Assembly (NCBI RefSeq): GCF_900112135.1
Contig: NZ_FOLC01000010.1
Coordinates: 118,345-182,344, forward strand
DNA length: 64,000 bases
Reading direction: 5' to 3'
Origin: Collimonas sp. OK412
GTDB lineage: Bacteria; Pseudomonadota; Gammaproteobacteria; Burkholderiales; Burkholderiaceae_D
Below, in pieces: positions 55,256-64,000 of the stretch. Position numbers and translations under genes: made by a program. The notes beneath the pieces were generated by a model. The model was not told the origin of the DNA and ran no database searches. It was given only the letters and a program-made list of their open reading frames with translations. Position 1 is the stretch's first letter. Each line of letters starts with the position of its first letter.

Positions 55256-55429
55256 ATGAAATGGGAATTTTTGAACAAGAGAGTTGCAGTATTCCTGGTA
55301 TTGACCGTAGCCGCCGCCGGCCTGGTCAGCTGGATCAATGTTTTGTCGCCTGAAGACCGTGCCGATCAATCCGGCCAGGTCCTGCAAAAAGCGCTGGCCT
55401 CGCCGGCGCACGCCAAACCGCTGCAGTGA
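55256..55429 (+). CDS. Small single-pass membrane protein
   Basis: A 57-residue protein with one hydrophobic segment (RVAVFLVLTVAAAGLVSWI, residues 9-27) and a polar C-terminal tail. It would sit in the inner membrane with its tail probably in the periplasm. It is preceded by three tandem AAGGAGC boxes, which argues strongly that it is translated. The function is unknown. It converges on cobA with 12 bases between stops. Confidence 0.65.
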   Translation: MKWEFLNKRVAVFLVLTVAAAGLVSWINVLSPEDRADQSGQVLQKALASPAHAKPLQ

Positions 55430-55441
55430 GCACTGACGGCG

Positions 55442-56233
55442 TCAGGCCGCATCCTGCCGGTCTTGCCGACCGGTTTCCAGCGTTTGCCGGGCGCGGCTTG
55501 CCAAAGCCTCGCCTATCATCACCAGCACCGGGCCTTCGCACAGCTGCAAGCCTGACTCCAGCTGGTCCAGCCGCAAGCGCTGGATGCGCTGGTTGTCGCG
55601 GCTGCAGTTTTCCACTACGACAACCGGGGTCGAGGCAGCACGGCCTTGCGCCAGCAGGCGCTGCGCGGTAGCCGCCGCTTCACGCCCGCCCATGTACTGC
55701 ACCAGCGTGTCGCAAGAAGGAATATTGACTTCATCCGATTCGCCGGGAGCCGTGCTCGAGGTGAAGAAGGCTACGCTGCGCGCCACGCCGCGCTTGGTCA
55801 AAGGCTGCTGCGAAGTTGCCGCTGCCGCCAGCGCGGCACTGATGCCTGGCACCACTTCGACCGCGATGCCATGCTGTTCCAGCGCCCGCAGTTCTTCATC
55901 GGCGCGGCCGAACAGCATCGGGTCGCCGCCCTTCAGACGGACTACCACTGCGTATTTGCGCGCATTGTCGATCATCTGCTTGTTGATGAACTGCTGTGCG
56001 GTGGACAGCTTGCCGCAGCGTTTCCCGACCGCGATCTTCAACGCTTGCGGGCACAATGCGAGCATCTCTTCGGTAACCAGCGCGTCATGCAAGACGACAT
56101 CGGCCTGCGCCAGCAGCCTGGCGCCGCGCACGGTAATCAGGTCGGCCGCGCCAGGGCCGGCGCCGATCAGGTAAACCTTGCCGTAGGCAGGTTGGCGGGA
56201 GGAGTGAGTAGCTTGCATGGCTTGCCTGTCCAA
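55442..56233 (-). CDS. cobA: Uroporphyrinogen-III C-methyltransferase
   Basis: A 263-residue SAM-dependent enzyme that methylates uroporphyrinogen III twice to give precorrin-2, the first step of siroheme. The signature YLIGAGPGAADLITVRGARL, the SAM-site VVRLKGGDPMLFGR and the VVPGISAALAAAA loop are present. It is a stand-alone methyltransferase without the CysG oxidase/chelatase part. As the last gene of the cys cluster it supplies siroheme for CysI, with CbiX nearby. Confidence 0.93.
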   Translation of the reverse strand: MDRQAMQATHSSRQPAYGKVYLIGAGPGAADLITVRGARLLAQADVVLHDALVTEEMLALCPQALKIAVGKRCGKLSTAQQFINKQMIDNARKYAVVVRLKGGDPMLFGRADEELRALEQHGIAVEVVPGISAALAAAATSQQPLTKRGVARSVAFFTSSTAPGESDEVNIPSCDTLVQYMGGREAAATAQRLLAQGRAASTPVVVVENCSRDNQRIQRLRLDQLESGLQLCEGPVLVMIGEALASRARQTLETGRQDRQDAA

Positions 56234-56247
56234 TCTGTCGCTGTCAG

Positions 56248-57594
56248 TCAGTCGAGTCCGGGTTGCAGGCGAATCATGCCGGCGGCCACGGTCTGGTGCG
56301 TAACTTCATCAATCAGGATGAAAGCGCCGGTCGCGCGGATCGCATCGTAGGAATCGGCAGCGATGGCTTGCTGCAGGCTGAGCGAGACGCGGGCGATGTC
56401 GTTCAGCCTGAGCGATTCGGCCGGGCGCCGTTCCTGGGTGTTGATATCGAGCAGCGTATCGACCTTGGAGATGCGCGCCGCGACCTGTTTGGTGCTGTGT
56501 TTCATCCAGTACTTGCGGCGCAGGTCGAGCGCGTCTTCCGACAGCCAGCAGAGGTCGGCGCTGACGGTTTTCAGCAAGGCCGGCGCACGTTCGATCGAAG
56601 TCAGCATGTCGCCGCGCGAGATGTCCAGGTATTCGTCCAGCAGCAAGGTGACCGACTGGCCGACCACGGCCGACGGCAGCGAACCTTCCAGCACCAGGAT
56701 GTCTTTCACCGTGGCGCTCTGGCCGCTCGGCTGCACCACCAGCTTGTCGCCCTTGTGCACCTTGCCGGCTTCGATGCGGCCCATGTAGCCGCGGAAGTCG
56801 TTGGCTTCGTGGCCGTTGTGGCGCGCCACCAGCTGCACCGGGAAGCGGAACGGCTCGTCGTGCGATTCGTCGTAGACGCTGAGCGATTCCAGCAGCTCGA
56901 TCAGGGTCGGGCCCTGGTTCCACGGCATGTTGTCGCCGGCTGCCACCACATTGTCGCCTGCCAGCGCCGATAGCGGGATAGGACGGACGTCGCGCAAGCC
57001 CAGCTGTGCGGCAAATTCCTGGTAGGCGGCAACGATGCGGTCGTACACGACTTGGTCGTAATTCACCAGGTCCATCTTGTTGACGGCGACGATCACGTGC
57101 TCGATCTGCAGCAGGTGGGCAATGGTCGAATGGCGTTTGGTCTGGGTCAGCAGTTCGACGCTGCCGTCGTCGCCCAGCTTCACCTTGGAAACGTCGATCA
57201 GGATGATGACCGCATCCGCGGTCGAAGCGCCGGTCACCATGTTGCGTGTGTATTGCTCGTGGCCCGGGGTGTCGGCGATGATGAATTTACGCTTCGGCGT
57301 GGCGAAATAGCGGTAGGCGACGTCGATCGTGATGCCTTGTTCGCGCTCGGCTTCCAGGCCGTCGGTCAGCAGCGACAGGTCGATGGTGTCGCCCACCGTG
57401 CGTTTGTGCTTGGCGCGCGAGATGGCGTCGAGCTGGTCGGCGAAAATGCCCTTGCTGTCGAACAGCAGGCGGCCGATCAGCGTGCTCTTGCCGTCATCCA
57501 CCGAACCGGCTGTGATGAAACGCAGCAGGCCGCGCTCCAGCGGCGCGTTGTCGGCGGTGACGGGATTGGCAACGGTGTTTACAACGGCGTTCAT
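56248..57594 (-). CDS. cysN: Sulfate adenylyltransferase subunit 1
   Basis: A 448-residue GTPase subunit of ATP sulfurylase. The P-loop is GSVDDGKSTLIG near residue 31, then the switch region DTPGHEQYTRNM and the specificity motif NKMDLV. GTP hydrolysis drives formation of APS from sulfate and ATP by CysD. It is not fused to an APS kinase domain. The start codon is directly adjacent to the stop of cysD (one shared base), so the two are co-translated. Confidence 0.95.
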   Translation of the reverse strand: MNAVVNTVANPVTADNAPLERGLLRFITAGSVDDGKSTLIGRLLFDSKGIFADQLDAISRAKHKRTVGDTIDLSLLTDGLEAEREQGITIDVAYRYFATPKRKFIIADTPGHEQYTRNMVTGASTADAVIILIDVSKVKLGDDGSVELLTQTKRHSTIAHLLQIEHVIVAVNKMDLVNYDQVVYDRIVAAYQEFAAQLGLRDVRPIPLSALAGDNVVAAGDNMPWNQGPTLIELLESLSVYDESHDEPFRFPVQLVARHNGHEANDFRGYMGRIEAGKVHKGDKLVVQPSGQSATVKDILVLEGSLPSAVVGQSVTLLLDEYLDISRGDMLTSIERAPALLKTVSADLCWLSEDALDLRRKYWMKHSTKQVAARISKVDTLLDINTQERRPAESLRLNDIARVSLSLQQAIAADSYDAIRATGAFILIDEVTHQTVAAGMIRLQPGLD

Positions 57595-58529
57595 CAGAAA
57601 TATCCTTCTTTTTTGCGTTTTTCCATCGAGGCTTCCGACGTCTGGTCATCCATCCGGGTAGCGCCGCGTTCCGTGATTTGCGTCACCGCGGTTTCGGCGA
57701 TGATGGCTTCCACGGTAGCCGCATCGGAGGCGACCGGGCAGGTGCAGGAAATGTCGCCGACGGTGCGGAAGCGCACTTCACGCAGTTCCGCGGTTTCGCC
57801 TTCCCTGGCCGGCGTCAGGTCGGTCAGCGGCACCAGCAGGCCGTTGCGCGGGATCACCTGGCGCTGGTGGGCGAAATAGATCGGCGGCAGTTCAAGTTTT
57901 TCGCGCGCGATGTATTGCCAGACATCCAGCTCGGTCCAGTTGGAAATCGGGAATACCCGCATGTTTTCGCCTGGATGGACACGGGTGTTGTAGAGATCCC
58001 AGAGTTCAGGGCGTTGCGCCTTCGGGTTCCATTGGCCGAACTCGTCGCGGAATGAGAAAATACGTTCCTTGGCGCGCGCTTTTTCTTCATCGCGGCGGGC
58101 GCCGCCGATGCAGGCGTCGAACTTGTGTTCGGCAATGGTTTCCAGCAGGGTCACGGCTTGCGCGGCATTGCGCGAATCGGTCAGCGGATTGCGCAGGCGC
58201 ACCGTGCCGCGCTTGATCGAATCCTCGACCGAACCGACGATCAGGCGTTCGCCCAGCTCGGCAACGCGCTTGTCGCGGAAGGTGATGACTTCTTCAAAAT
58301 TGTGCCCGGTGTCGATATGCACCAGGGGGAAAGGGAATTTGCCAGGACGGAACGCTTTCTCGGCAATCCGCAACAGCACCACAGAATCCTTGCCGCCCGA
58401 AAACAGCAATGCCGGATTGCTGCATTCGGCCGCCACTTCGCGCATGATGTGGATCGCTTCCGATTCCAGCCAGTCGAGATGGCGGTTGGCGGCCTTGTCC
58501 AGGAAAAATTTTTCAACAACTGTGTTCAT
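57594..58529 (-). CDS. cysD: Sulfate adenylyltransferase subunit 2
   Basis: A 311-residue catalytic subunit of ATP sulfurylase, from the PAPS reductase-like fold with a PP-loop (LLFSGGKDSVVLLRIAEKA). HIDTGHNFEEVITFRD and CIGGARRDEEKARAKERIFS are typical. I take the ATG at 58529, which gives the common length; one five codons upstream (58544) is also possible. It sits between cysH and cysN in the sulfur assimilation operon. Confidence 0.94.
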   Translation of the reverse strand: MNTVVEKFFLDKAANRHLDWLESEAIHIMREVAAECSNPALLFSGGKDSVVLLRIAEKAFRPGKFPFPLVHIDTGHNFEEVITFRDKRVAELGERLIVGSVEDSIKRGTVRLRNPLTDSRNAAQAVTLLETIAEHKFDACIGGARRDEEKARAKERIFSFRDEFGQWNPKAQRPELWDLYNTRVHPGENMRVFPISNWTELDVWQYIAREKLELPPIYFAHQRQVIPRNGLLVPLTDLTPAREGETAELREVRFRTVGDISCTCPVASDAATVEAIIAETAVTQITERGATRMDDQTSEASMEKRKKEGYF

Positions 58530-58569
58530 GTCGGTTCTTGTCATTTGAAGATGCGATGATTCAGGCGTT

Positions 58570-59316
58570 TTACTGGAGGGATGGACTTGATGCTGACTTG
58601 ATGCGGATCAGTTTACCGTCGACCACATGCAAGCCGCATTCCTTCGATTCGGGATTTTCCCACCACCAGCGGCCGGCGCGTACGTCTTCGCCCGGCTGGA
58701 TGGCGCGGGTGCAGGGTTCGCAGCCGATCGACGGATAACCTTTGTCGTGCAGCGGGTTGTACGGCACATTATTGTCGCGGATGTATTGCCAGACATCGTC
58801 CTCCGACCAGTCGGCCAGAGGATTGAACTTGGCCATGCCGTGCGCTTGGTCCTGTTCCTGCACATGCAATTCGGCGCGCGTCTGCGACTGCGCCCGGCGC
58901 TGGCCGGTGATCCATGCCTTGTTGCCGGCGAGGGCGCGCTTCAGCGGCTCGATCTTGCGGATCCGGCAGCATTCCTTGCGCATCTCTATGCTGTCGTAAA
59001 ACGCGTTCAAGCCGTTCTGTTCGACATAGGCAGCGACAGCTTCAGGCTGCGGCCGATATGGCGTGACGTCGTAGCCGTAGGTTTCCTTGATGCGATCCAG
59101 CATGCCCAGCGTTTCGGCATGCAGGCGCCCGGTTTCCAGGGTGAAGATGGCGATCTTGTCCTGCAGCTGGTTGCGCAGGATCAGGTCGGTCAGCACCATG
59201 TCTTCGGCCGCCAGGCTGGAAGCGAACACCGCCGGCGTATATTCGGCGGCGATTCTTTCCAGCGTCGCCTTGGTGGCGGCGATCAGTTCCGGTAGGGATG
59301 AGGTCGGGCTGCTCAT
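58570..59316 (-). CDS. cysH: Adenylylsulfate (APS) reductase, CysH family
   Basis: A 248-residue thioredoxin-dependent reductase releasing sulfite. Besides the catalytic Cys in ECGLH (Cys227) it has the CC pair Cys116-Cys117 and the C-x2-C pair Cys199/Cys202. These four cysteines bind a 4Fe-4S cluster in enzymes that use APS directly, and are absent from PAPS reductases such as the E. coli enzyme. Assimilation here should therefore skip PAPS. The start is two bases from the DUF934 gene stop. Confidence 0.93.
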   Translation of the reverse strand: MSSPTSSLPELIAATKATLERIAAEYTPAVFASSLAAEDMVLTDLILRNQLQDKIAIFTLETGRLHAETLGMLDRIKETYGYDVTPYRPQPEAVAAYVEQNGLNAFYDSIEMRKECCRIRKIEPLKRALAGNKAWITGQRRAQSQTRAELHVQEQDQAHGMAKFNPLADWSEDDVWQYIRDNNVPYNPLHDKGYPSIGCEPCTRAIQPGEDVRAGRWWWENPESKECGLHVVDGKLIRIKSASSPSLQ

Positions 59317-59318
59317 GG

Positions 59319-59846
59319 TCAGTCCTGGGTCACGGCTTGGCGCTGCACGCGGCGGAACAGCGGTGTTTTCTCATCCCACGAAGTCTGGTATTTTTCCGAG
59401 AAGTCGGTCAAGCCTTTGAGGGCGTCGTTGATGTCCTTGTCGGCGCGTACCGCAAAGGCGTTGAAACCCACGCGCTGCATGTAAAACAGCTGGTCGCGCA
59501 AGACATCGCCGATGGCGCGCAGTTCGCCGTTATAGCCAAGCCGGGTGCGCAGGTTATAGGCGATCGAATAGCCGCGGCCGTCGGTGAATTTGGGGAAGTC
59601 GACCGCGATCAGGGAAAAACGCGCCAGGTCGTCTTTCACTACGTCCGCTTGCGCATCACTGCCCAGCCATACGCCTACTTCCGCACGCTCCAGCAATTGC
59701 GCGCGCTGGGCGGTCCAGACGCTGAACGGCACGATTACCCGGCCGGCAGGGATGCTGACGCTGTCGGCGCTGTCGCCTTCGTTCAGGCGCAGCACGCTCC
59801 AGTCGTCGGCGACGACGTTGCGGTTCTTGATGATATTAGTAGACAC
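59319..59846 (-). CDS. DUF934 family protein of the sulfur assimilation operon
   Basis: A 175-residue protein of the DUF934 family, found next to cysI and cysH in many proteobacteria. The conserved part includes DLARFSLIAVDFPKFTDGRG then YSIAYNLRTRLGY and RAIGDVLRDQLFYMQRVGFNAF. I take the GTG at 59846 because GGAGAGGA lies five bases upstream; an in-frame ATG at 59861 has no such site. It overlaps the cysI stop by 11 bases. Proposed to help sulfite reduction, but unproven. Confidence 0.85.
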   Translation of the reverse strand: MSTNIIKNRNVVADDWSVLRLNEGDSADSVSIPAGRVIVPFSVWTAQRAQLLERAEVGVWLGSDAQADVVKDDLARFSLIAVDFPKFTDGRGYSIAYNLRTRLGYNGELRAIGDVLRDQLFYMQRVGFNAFAVRADKDINDALKGLTDFSEKYQTSWDEKTPLFRRVQRQAVTQD

Positions 59847-61533
59847 AGGCGTCCTCTCCATGGGTGTAGCCGGTCGGGATCGGGCTGGCGTAGACAAATT
59901 CCTTGAAGGGCGTGATGCCCAGGCGCTGCACCGTATCGATGAACAGCTCTTCTTCGGTGCGCTGCTGCACATACACGCTCAGCAGGCGCTCGATCACTAC
60001 CGGCATTTGCTGCGCCGAGAACGACGGCCCAATGATCTTGCCGATGCTGGTGTTGTTGCCTTGCGCGCCGCCGATGGAAACCTGGTACCACTCGGAGCCG
60101 TCCTTGTCGACGCCGAGGATGCCGATATTGCCGACGTGGTGATGGCCGCAGGCATTGATGCAGCCCGAGATATTCAGTTCGATGTCGCCGATGTCATGCT
60201 GGAAATCGAGGTTGTCGAATTTCTCAGCGATGGCTTGCGCGATCGGGATCGACTTGGCGTTGGCCAGCGAGCAGAAATCGCCGCCGGGGCAGCAGATGAT
60301 GTCGGTCAGCAGGCCGATGTTCGGCGTCGCCAGTCCTTGCGCCTTGACTGCCTGCCACACTGTAAACAGTTCGCTGATCTTGACGTCGGCCAGCACCAGG
60401 TTCTGTTCGTGCGTCACGCGCACTTCGCCGAAGCTGTGCTGGTCGGCCAGGTCGGCCACGAAATCGAGCTGGGCGGCAGTGATGTCGCCAGGCGGCACGC
60501 CGGTTTTCTTGACCGAGAGGATGACGGCGGCATAGCCACTTACCTTGTGCGCCTTGACGTTGCGCTTGAGCCAGTTGGCGAACGCCTTGTTGTCTGCTTT
60601 GTGCGCCTCGAAGGCGGCATCGCCGGCAGGCAGCGTTTCGTATGGCGGCGGCGTGAAATACTGGGCGATCCGCTGCAGCTCTTCAGCCGTCAGCGTGGCC
60701 GGGCCATCCTTGATGTCGAGCCACTCGGCTTCTACCTGGCGCGCGAATTCCTCGGCGCCCAAGGCTTTCACCAGGATCTTGATGCGCGCCTTGTATTTGT
60801 TGTCGCGGCGGCCGTGCTGGTTATACACGCGCAGGATCGCTTCCAGGTAGGTCAGCGCATGCTGCCACGGCAGGAATTCGCGGATCACGCTGCCGATGAT
60901 AGGCGTACGGCCCATGCCGCCGCCGACCAATACGCGGAAGCCGACTTCGCCCTCGGCATTTTTCACCACATGCAAGCCGATGTCGTGCACGGCGGTGGCG
61001 GCGCGGTCTTGCTCGGCGCCGCTGATGGCGATCTTGAATTTACGCGGCAGGAAGGCGAACTCGGGATGGAAGGTGCTCCATTCGCGGATCATTTCGGCGT
61101 AAGGGCGCGGATCGATGATCTCGTCGGCGGCGACGCCGGCCAGTTCGTCCGAGGTCGTGTTGCGGATGCAGTTGCCGGAAGTCTGGATCGCATGCATTTC
61201 AACCGTGGCCAGCTCGGCCAGGATGTCCGGCGACTGTTCCAGGTTGATCCAGTTGAACTGGATGTTCTGGCGCGTGGTCAGGTGGCCGTAGCCGCGGTCG
61301 TACTTGCGGGCGATGTGGGCGAACATGCGGACCTGCGGCGAAGACAGCATGCCATACGGCACGGCGATGCGCAGCATGTAGGCATGGCGCTGCATGTACA
61401 GGCCGTTTTGCAGGCGCAGCGGCAGGAACTCTTCTTCCGTCAGCTCATCGGCCAGGCGGCGTCTCACCTGGTCGCGGTATTGGGCGACCCGTTCCTTGAC
61501 TATCAGGTGATCGTATTGATCGTAGCGATACAT
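59836..61533 (-). CDS. cysI: Sulfite reductase hemoprotein
   Basis: A 565-residue siroheme and 4Fe-4S enzyme that reduces sulfite to sulfide by six electrons. It has both ferredoxin-like half-domains and the cluster cysteines in CCPGGDFCSLANAKS and SGCINACGHHHVGNIG, plus the siroheme-side QTSGNCIRNTTSDELAG. Nitrite reductases of the same fold look similar, but the cys operon context favours sulfite. No cysJ flavoprotein is present here, so the electron donor is probably ferredoxin or encoded elsewhere. Confidence 0.92.
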   Translation of the reverse strand: MYRYDQYDHLIVKERVAQYRDQVRRRLADELTEEEFLPLRLQNGLYMQRHAYMLRIAVPYGMLSSPQVRMFAHIARKYDRGYGHLTTRQNIQFNWINLEQSPDILAELATVEMHAIQTSGNCIRNTTSDELAGVAADEIIDPRPYAEMIREWSTFHPEFAFLPRKFKIAISGAEQDRAATAVHDIGLHVVKNAEGEVGFRVLVGGGMGRTPIIGSVIREFLPWQHALTYLEAILRVYNQHGRRDNKYKARIKILVKALGAEEFARQVEAEWLDIKDGPATLTAEELQRIAQYFTPPPYETLPAGDAAFEAHKADNKAFANWLKRNVKAHKVSGYAAVILSVKKTGVPPGDITAAQLDFVADLADQHSFGEVRVTHEQNLVLADVKISELFTVWQAVKAQGLATPNIGLLTDIICCPGGDFCSLANAKSIPIAQAIAEKFDNLDFQHDIGDIELNISGCINACGHHHVGNIGILGVDKDGSEWYQVSIGGAQGNNTSIGKIIGPSFSAQQMPVVIERLLSVYVQQRTEEELFIDTVQRLGITPFKEFVYASPIPTGYTHGEDACVY

Positions 61534-61630
61534 CTTCGTCTTCCTTATGGGTTGCGGCGAAATTCCTCATGAACTCGCCGCGCCTTTATAAATAGATGCA
61601 GGGACTGCGCTGGCGCAATCCTTTCGTAAC

Positions 61631-62404
61631 TTAGTAAATCAGTTTTACCGCAACGCTGGTCAGCGTCAGCGCCAGCAGGCCGCGCAGGAATTTTTCCGGT
61701 ACCGCGCGCGCCGCCAGCGAACCAAGCGTGATGCCAGGCACCGAGCCGAGCAGCAGGGCGCCCAGCAGGTTCCAGTCGATCGAGCCCAGCCACCAGTGGC
61801 CGAGGGCGGCGATCGCGGTCAGCGGCACGGCGTAGGCGATGTCAGTGCCGGCGACTTCCGCCGGCGACAGGCGAGGATACAGCAGCACCAGGATGGTGGC
61901 GCCCACTGCGCCGGCGCCGATCGACGACATGGTGACCAGGGCGCCAAGCACCAGTCCTGCAAAAATCGTGGCCGCTGTCAGCTTCCTGCCTTGCAAATGT
62001 TTTTCCGGATGGGCGTTCAGCCAATGCTGCAGCTTGCCTTTGAACAGCAGGGCGATCACCGTCAGCAATACCGAACCCGCGATCGAATAGCGTATCACCT
62101 GGCCGATTTCGGCGCTGATGCCGCCCAGGTACTTGAGCGCCAGCGCGGTGGCGATGGCGGCCGGCAGCGCGCCCAGCGACAGCAGCTTGACGATATCCCA
62201 GCGCACGGTGCCGCGCGAGCGGTGAGCGACGGTGCCGGCGACCTTGGTCACCGACGCAAACGCCAGGTCGGTGCCAACCGCGACACTTGGATGGATGCCG
62301 AACAGCAAGGTGAGCAGAGGCGTCATCAGCGAGCCGCCGCCGACGCCAGTCAATCCAACCAATACTCCGACGGCAAAACCGCTCACTACATAAGAAACAG
62401 TCAT
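61631..62404 (-). CDS. TauE/SafE family sulfite or sulfonate exporter
   Basis: A 257-residue membrane protein with about eight hydrophobic segments and the repeated TauE/SafE motif (GLTGVGGGSLMTPLL near the start and VTMSSIGAGAVGATIL in the second half). Members export sulfite, sulfonates or sulfoacetate. It lies 97 bases upstream of cysI on the same strand and may be the first gene of the cys operon, where it would release excess sulfite. Confidence 0.88.
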   Translation of the reverse strand: MTVSYVVSGFAVGVLVGLTGVGGGSLMTPLLTLLFGIHPSVAVGTDLAFASVTKVAGTVAHRSRGTVRWDIVKLLSLGALPAAIATALALKYLGGISAEIGQVIRYSIAGSVLLTVIALLFKGKLQHWLNAHPEKHLQGRKLTAATIFAGLVLGALVTMSSIGAGAVGATILVLLYPRLSPAEVAGTDIAYAVPLTAIAALGHWWLGSIDWNLLGALLLGSVPGITLGSLAARAVPEKFLRGLLALTLTSVAVKLIY

Positions 62405-62647
62405 ATCACCTCGTACGAAACACCTGGAATCGTAATAAACTTCACATATATCTCCAACTACAGACTATTTATTTGCTTATATGCGCATTTGATATATGCA
62501 AATACGGCAAATACGCTTGCTTTCGGGAGCTGGAAGCAGGGGCGTCGAGGTGCAGTTGTTTTTTTGAAATGTACCGAGATTTGTTTTTTATCAAGTTTCC
62601 CGGTTGGACCGGATAGATTCTCATATAAAGAAAACCAAGGAAAATCC

Positions 62648-63589
62648 ATGAATCTCCATCAGTTCCGTTTTGTCCGTGAGGCGGTGCGCCAGAACTACAA
62701 CCTTACCGAGGCTGCGAAGGCATTGTATACCTCGCAGCCGGGTGTTTCCAAGGCGATCATCGAGCTGGAGGAAGAACTGGGCGTTGATATTTTTACACGC
62801 CACGGCAAGCGTATCCGCGGACTGACGGAGCCGGGGCGGGCGGTATTGCGCTCGGTCGAACTGATCATGCAGGAAATCGATGGCCTCAAGCGCATCGGCA
62901 ACGAATACGCGGCGCATGACAGCGGTAGTTTCACGATCGCCACTACCCATACCCAGGCGCGTTATGCGCTGCCTAAGGTGGTGCAGGCGTTTACCTTGAA
63001 GTTTCCCAAGGTCCGCTTGTCTTTGTTGCAAGGCAATCCCAAGCAGGTTGCCGACATGGTGCGCAACGACCAGGCTGACCTGGCCTTGGCGACCGAGGCG
63101 ATCGTCAACGCCGACGGCCTGGTGACCTTGCCTTGTTACCAGTGGGAGCATGTGGTGGTGGTGCCGCCGGATCATCCTTTATTGCAATCGAAGGCGATCA
63201 CGCTGGAAGAGATCGCTGCTTTTCCGCTGATTACCTACGATAGTGCGTTTACCGGCCGGACCAAGATCGACCATGCCTTTTCTTTGCGCAACCTGAAGCC
63301 GGATGTGCTGCTGGAGGCGATTGATGCCGATGTCATCAAGACTTATGTCGAGCTGGGCATGGGGGTGGGGATTATCGCCGGGATGGCGTTTGATCCGGAG
63401 CGAGACGGCGGCTTGCGTTCGATTCCGGTTGGGCACCTGTTCGGCACCAACATTTCGCGGGCGGCCGTGAAGCAGGGGGCTTATCTGCGCAGTTATGTGT
63501 ATACCTTCATCGAGCTGCTGGCCCCGACCATGAATCGCAAGCTGATCGAGCAGGTGATGAATGGCGAAAAGGACATGTACGAGCTATAA
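62648..63589 (+). CDS. cysB: LysR-type sulfur assimilation regulator CysB
   Basis: A 313-residue LysR regulator of the CysB/Cbl type. The opening MNLHQFRFVREAVRQNYNLT and ALYTSQPGVSKAIIELEEEL is diagnostic for CysB, and the effector lobe (TTHTQARYALPKVVQAF) matches the sulfate/O-acetylserine-binding site. AAGGAAAA precedes the ATG at 62648. It diverges from the tauE-cysI cluster across a 243-base AT-rich gap that probably carries its operators. Confidence 0.95.
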   Translation: MNLHQFRFVREAVRQNYNLTEAAKALYTSQPGVSKAIIELEEELGVDIFTRHGKRIRGLTEPGRAVLRSVELIMQEIDGLKRIGNEYAAHDSGSFTIATTHTQARYALPKVVQAFTLKFPKVRLSLLQGNPKQVADMVRNDQADLALATEAIVNADGLVTLPCYQWEHVVVVPPDHPLLQSKAITLEEIAAFPLITYDSAFTGRTKIDHAFSLRNLKPDVLLEAIDADVIKTYVELGMGVGIIAGMAFDPERDGGLRSIPVGHLFGTNISRAAVKQGAYLRSYVYTFIELLAPTMNRKLIEQVMNGEKDMYEL

Positions 63590-63728
63590 CCACTGCAGTT
63601 AAATGGGGTCGGAGTTTTTTTCGCGTCCTTTGCGAAAATTACTCTGATAATCATCTAGCCGTCCTCCCCTTGGCAAACGCCAAGCGATAAAGTAACGGTG
63701 CGAACCCAACTTTATCAAGGAGAACGGC

Positions 63729-64000
63729 ATGTTATTTTGCGGCATAGACCTCCATTCGAACAACAATTTTATTGTCATTTCCGATGACACGGACAAAGTC
63801 GTGTATTCCAGGCGATTACCGAATAATCTGGACGAGATTTGTGCGGCCTTGGAACCGTATCGGTCAGAGCTCTCTGGCGTTGTTGTGGAATCGACCTATA
63901 ACTGGTACTGGCTTGTCGACAGTCTCATCGAGGCTGGTTATTCTCTGCACCTGGCCAATACCACGGCCATCAAGCAATACGATGGTCTCAAATACCGAGG
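63729..64000 (+). mobile_element. IS110-family transposase, 5' part
   Basis: The first 90 codons of an IS110-type transposase, cut by the window end. It opens LFCGIDLHSNNNFIVISDD with the first Asp of the DEDD RuvC-like site, then VVVESTYNWYWLVDSL with the Glu position and LANTTAIKQYDGLKYR. AAGGAG lies six bases before the ATG. The element's left end is probably between the cysB stop and 63720; IS110 elements lack clear inverted repeats, so the exact end is not visible. Confidence 0.85.

Noticed and set aside
59584..61572. Open frame of 662 codons opposite cysI
   Set aside because: Antisense to a well-supported sulfite reductase gene; no domain resemblance.

Overview
The window looks like the chromosome of a GC-rich betaproteobacterium of the Oxalobacteraceae (Collimonas, Herbaspirillum or Janthinobacterium type; Collimonas is my best guess). 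This rests on gene content and order (glnA-ntrB-ntrC, a sigma54-driven prpBCDE operon, a cysI-DUF934-cysH-cysD-cysN-cobA cluster, lptFG next to pepA) and on codon use. No rRNA or tRNA gene was seen, and species identity is an inference.

Layout. 0.1-8.7 kb: a NitT/TauT-type ABC importer, a LivK-type binding protein, a proline-racemase-family enzyme with a Cys/Thr active site next to a pyrroline-2-carboxylate reductase (a likely trans-3-hydroxyproline route to proline), a DoxX protein, an acetyltransferase and a rhodanese. 8.7-14.2 kb: the nitrogen control block, with glnA behind three NtrC-like sites and a well-spaced sigma54 promoter, then ntrB and ntrC. 14.2-22.4 kb: the 2-methylcitrate cycle, with prpR divergent from prpB-prpC-(lipoprotein)-prpD-prpE. 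22.4-31.0 kb: mixed genes, including a sulfotransferase overlapping an APS kinase, a MarR-MFS operon, an NHL-repeat lipoprotein and a class C beta-lactamase-like protein.

31.1-47.2 kb is an accessory island. Its left edge carries a relic of the promoter and first codons of xth, whose intact copy lies at the right edge, so the island appears to have entered beside xth. It holds decayed transposase pieces (IS3, IS21-like, Tn3), broken genes (ADP-ribosylglycohydrolase, EamA transporter), hydrolases, and large secreted lipoproteins aimed at polysaccharides: a GH74 xyloglucanase-like protein, an unrecognised enzyme-like lipoprotein, an alginate-lyase-family multidomain protein and a beta-helix lipoprotein. 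The first three share a near-identical signal peptide and a sigma54 promoter core. Two of them share a 460-475 bp cassette that also holds an enhancer-like palindrome and a repeated linker. This promoter-plus-secretion-leader cassette, shared by unrelated enzymes, is the most novel feature of the window.

47.2-63.6 kb returns to core genes: xth, pepA, lptF, lptG, cbiX, a miniature inverted-repeat element that supplies the last codons of a LysR gene, a group of very small genes with an MgtC-C-terminal-like protein behind a consensus sigma70 promoter and long leader, then sulfur assimilation (cobA, cysN, cysD, cysH, DUF934, cysI, a TauE exporter and divergent cysB). CbiX and CobA supply the siroheme used by CysI. 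CysH has the iron-sulfur cysteines of an APS reductase, so the distant APS kinase beside the sulfotransferase is probably for sulfating a product rather than for assimilation. The window ends inside an IS110-family transposase.
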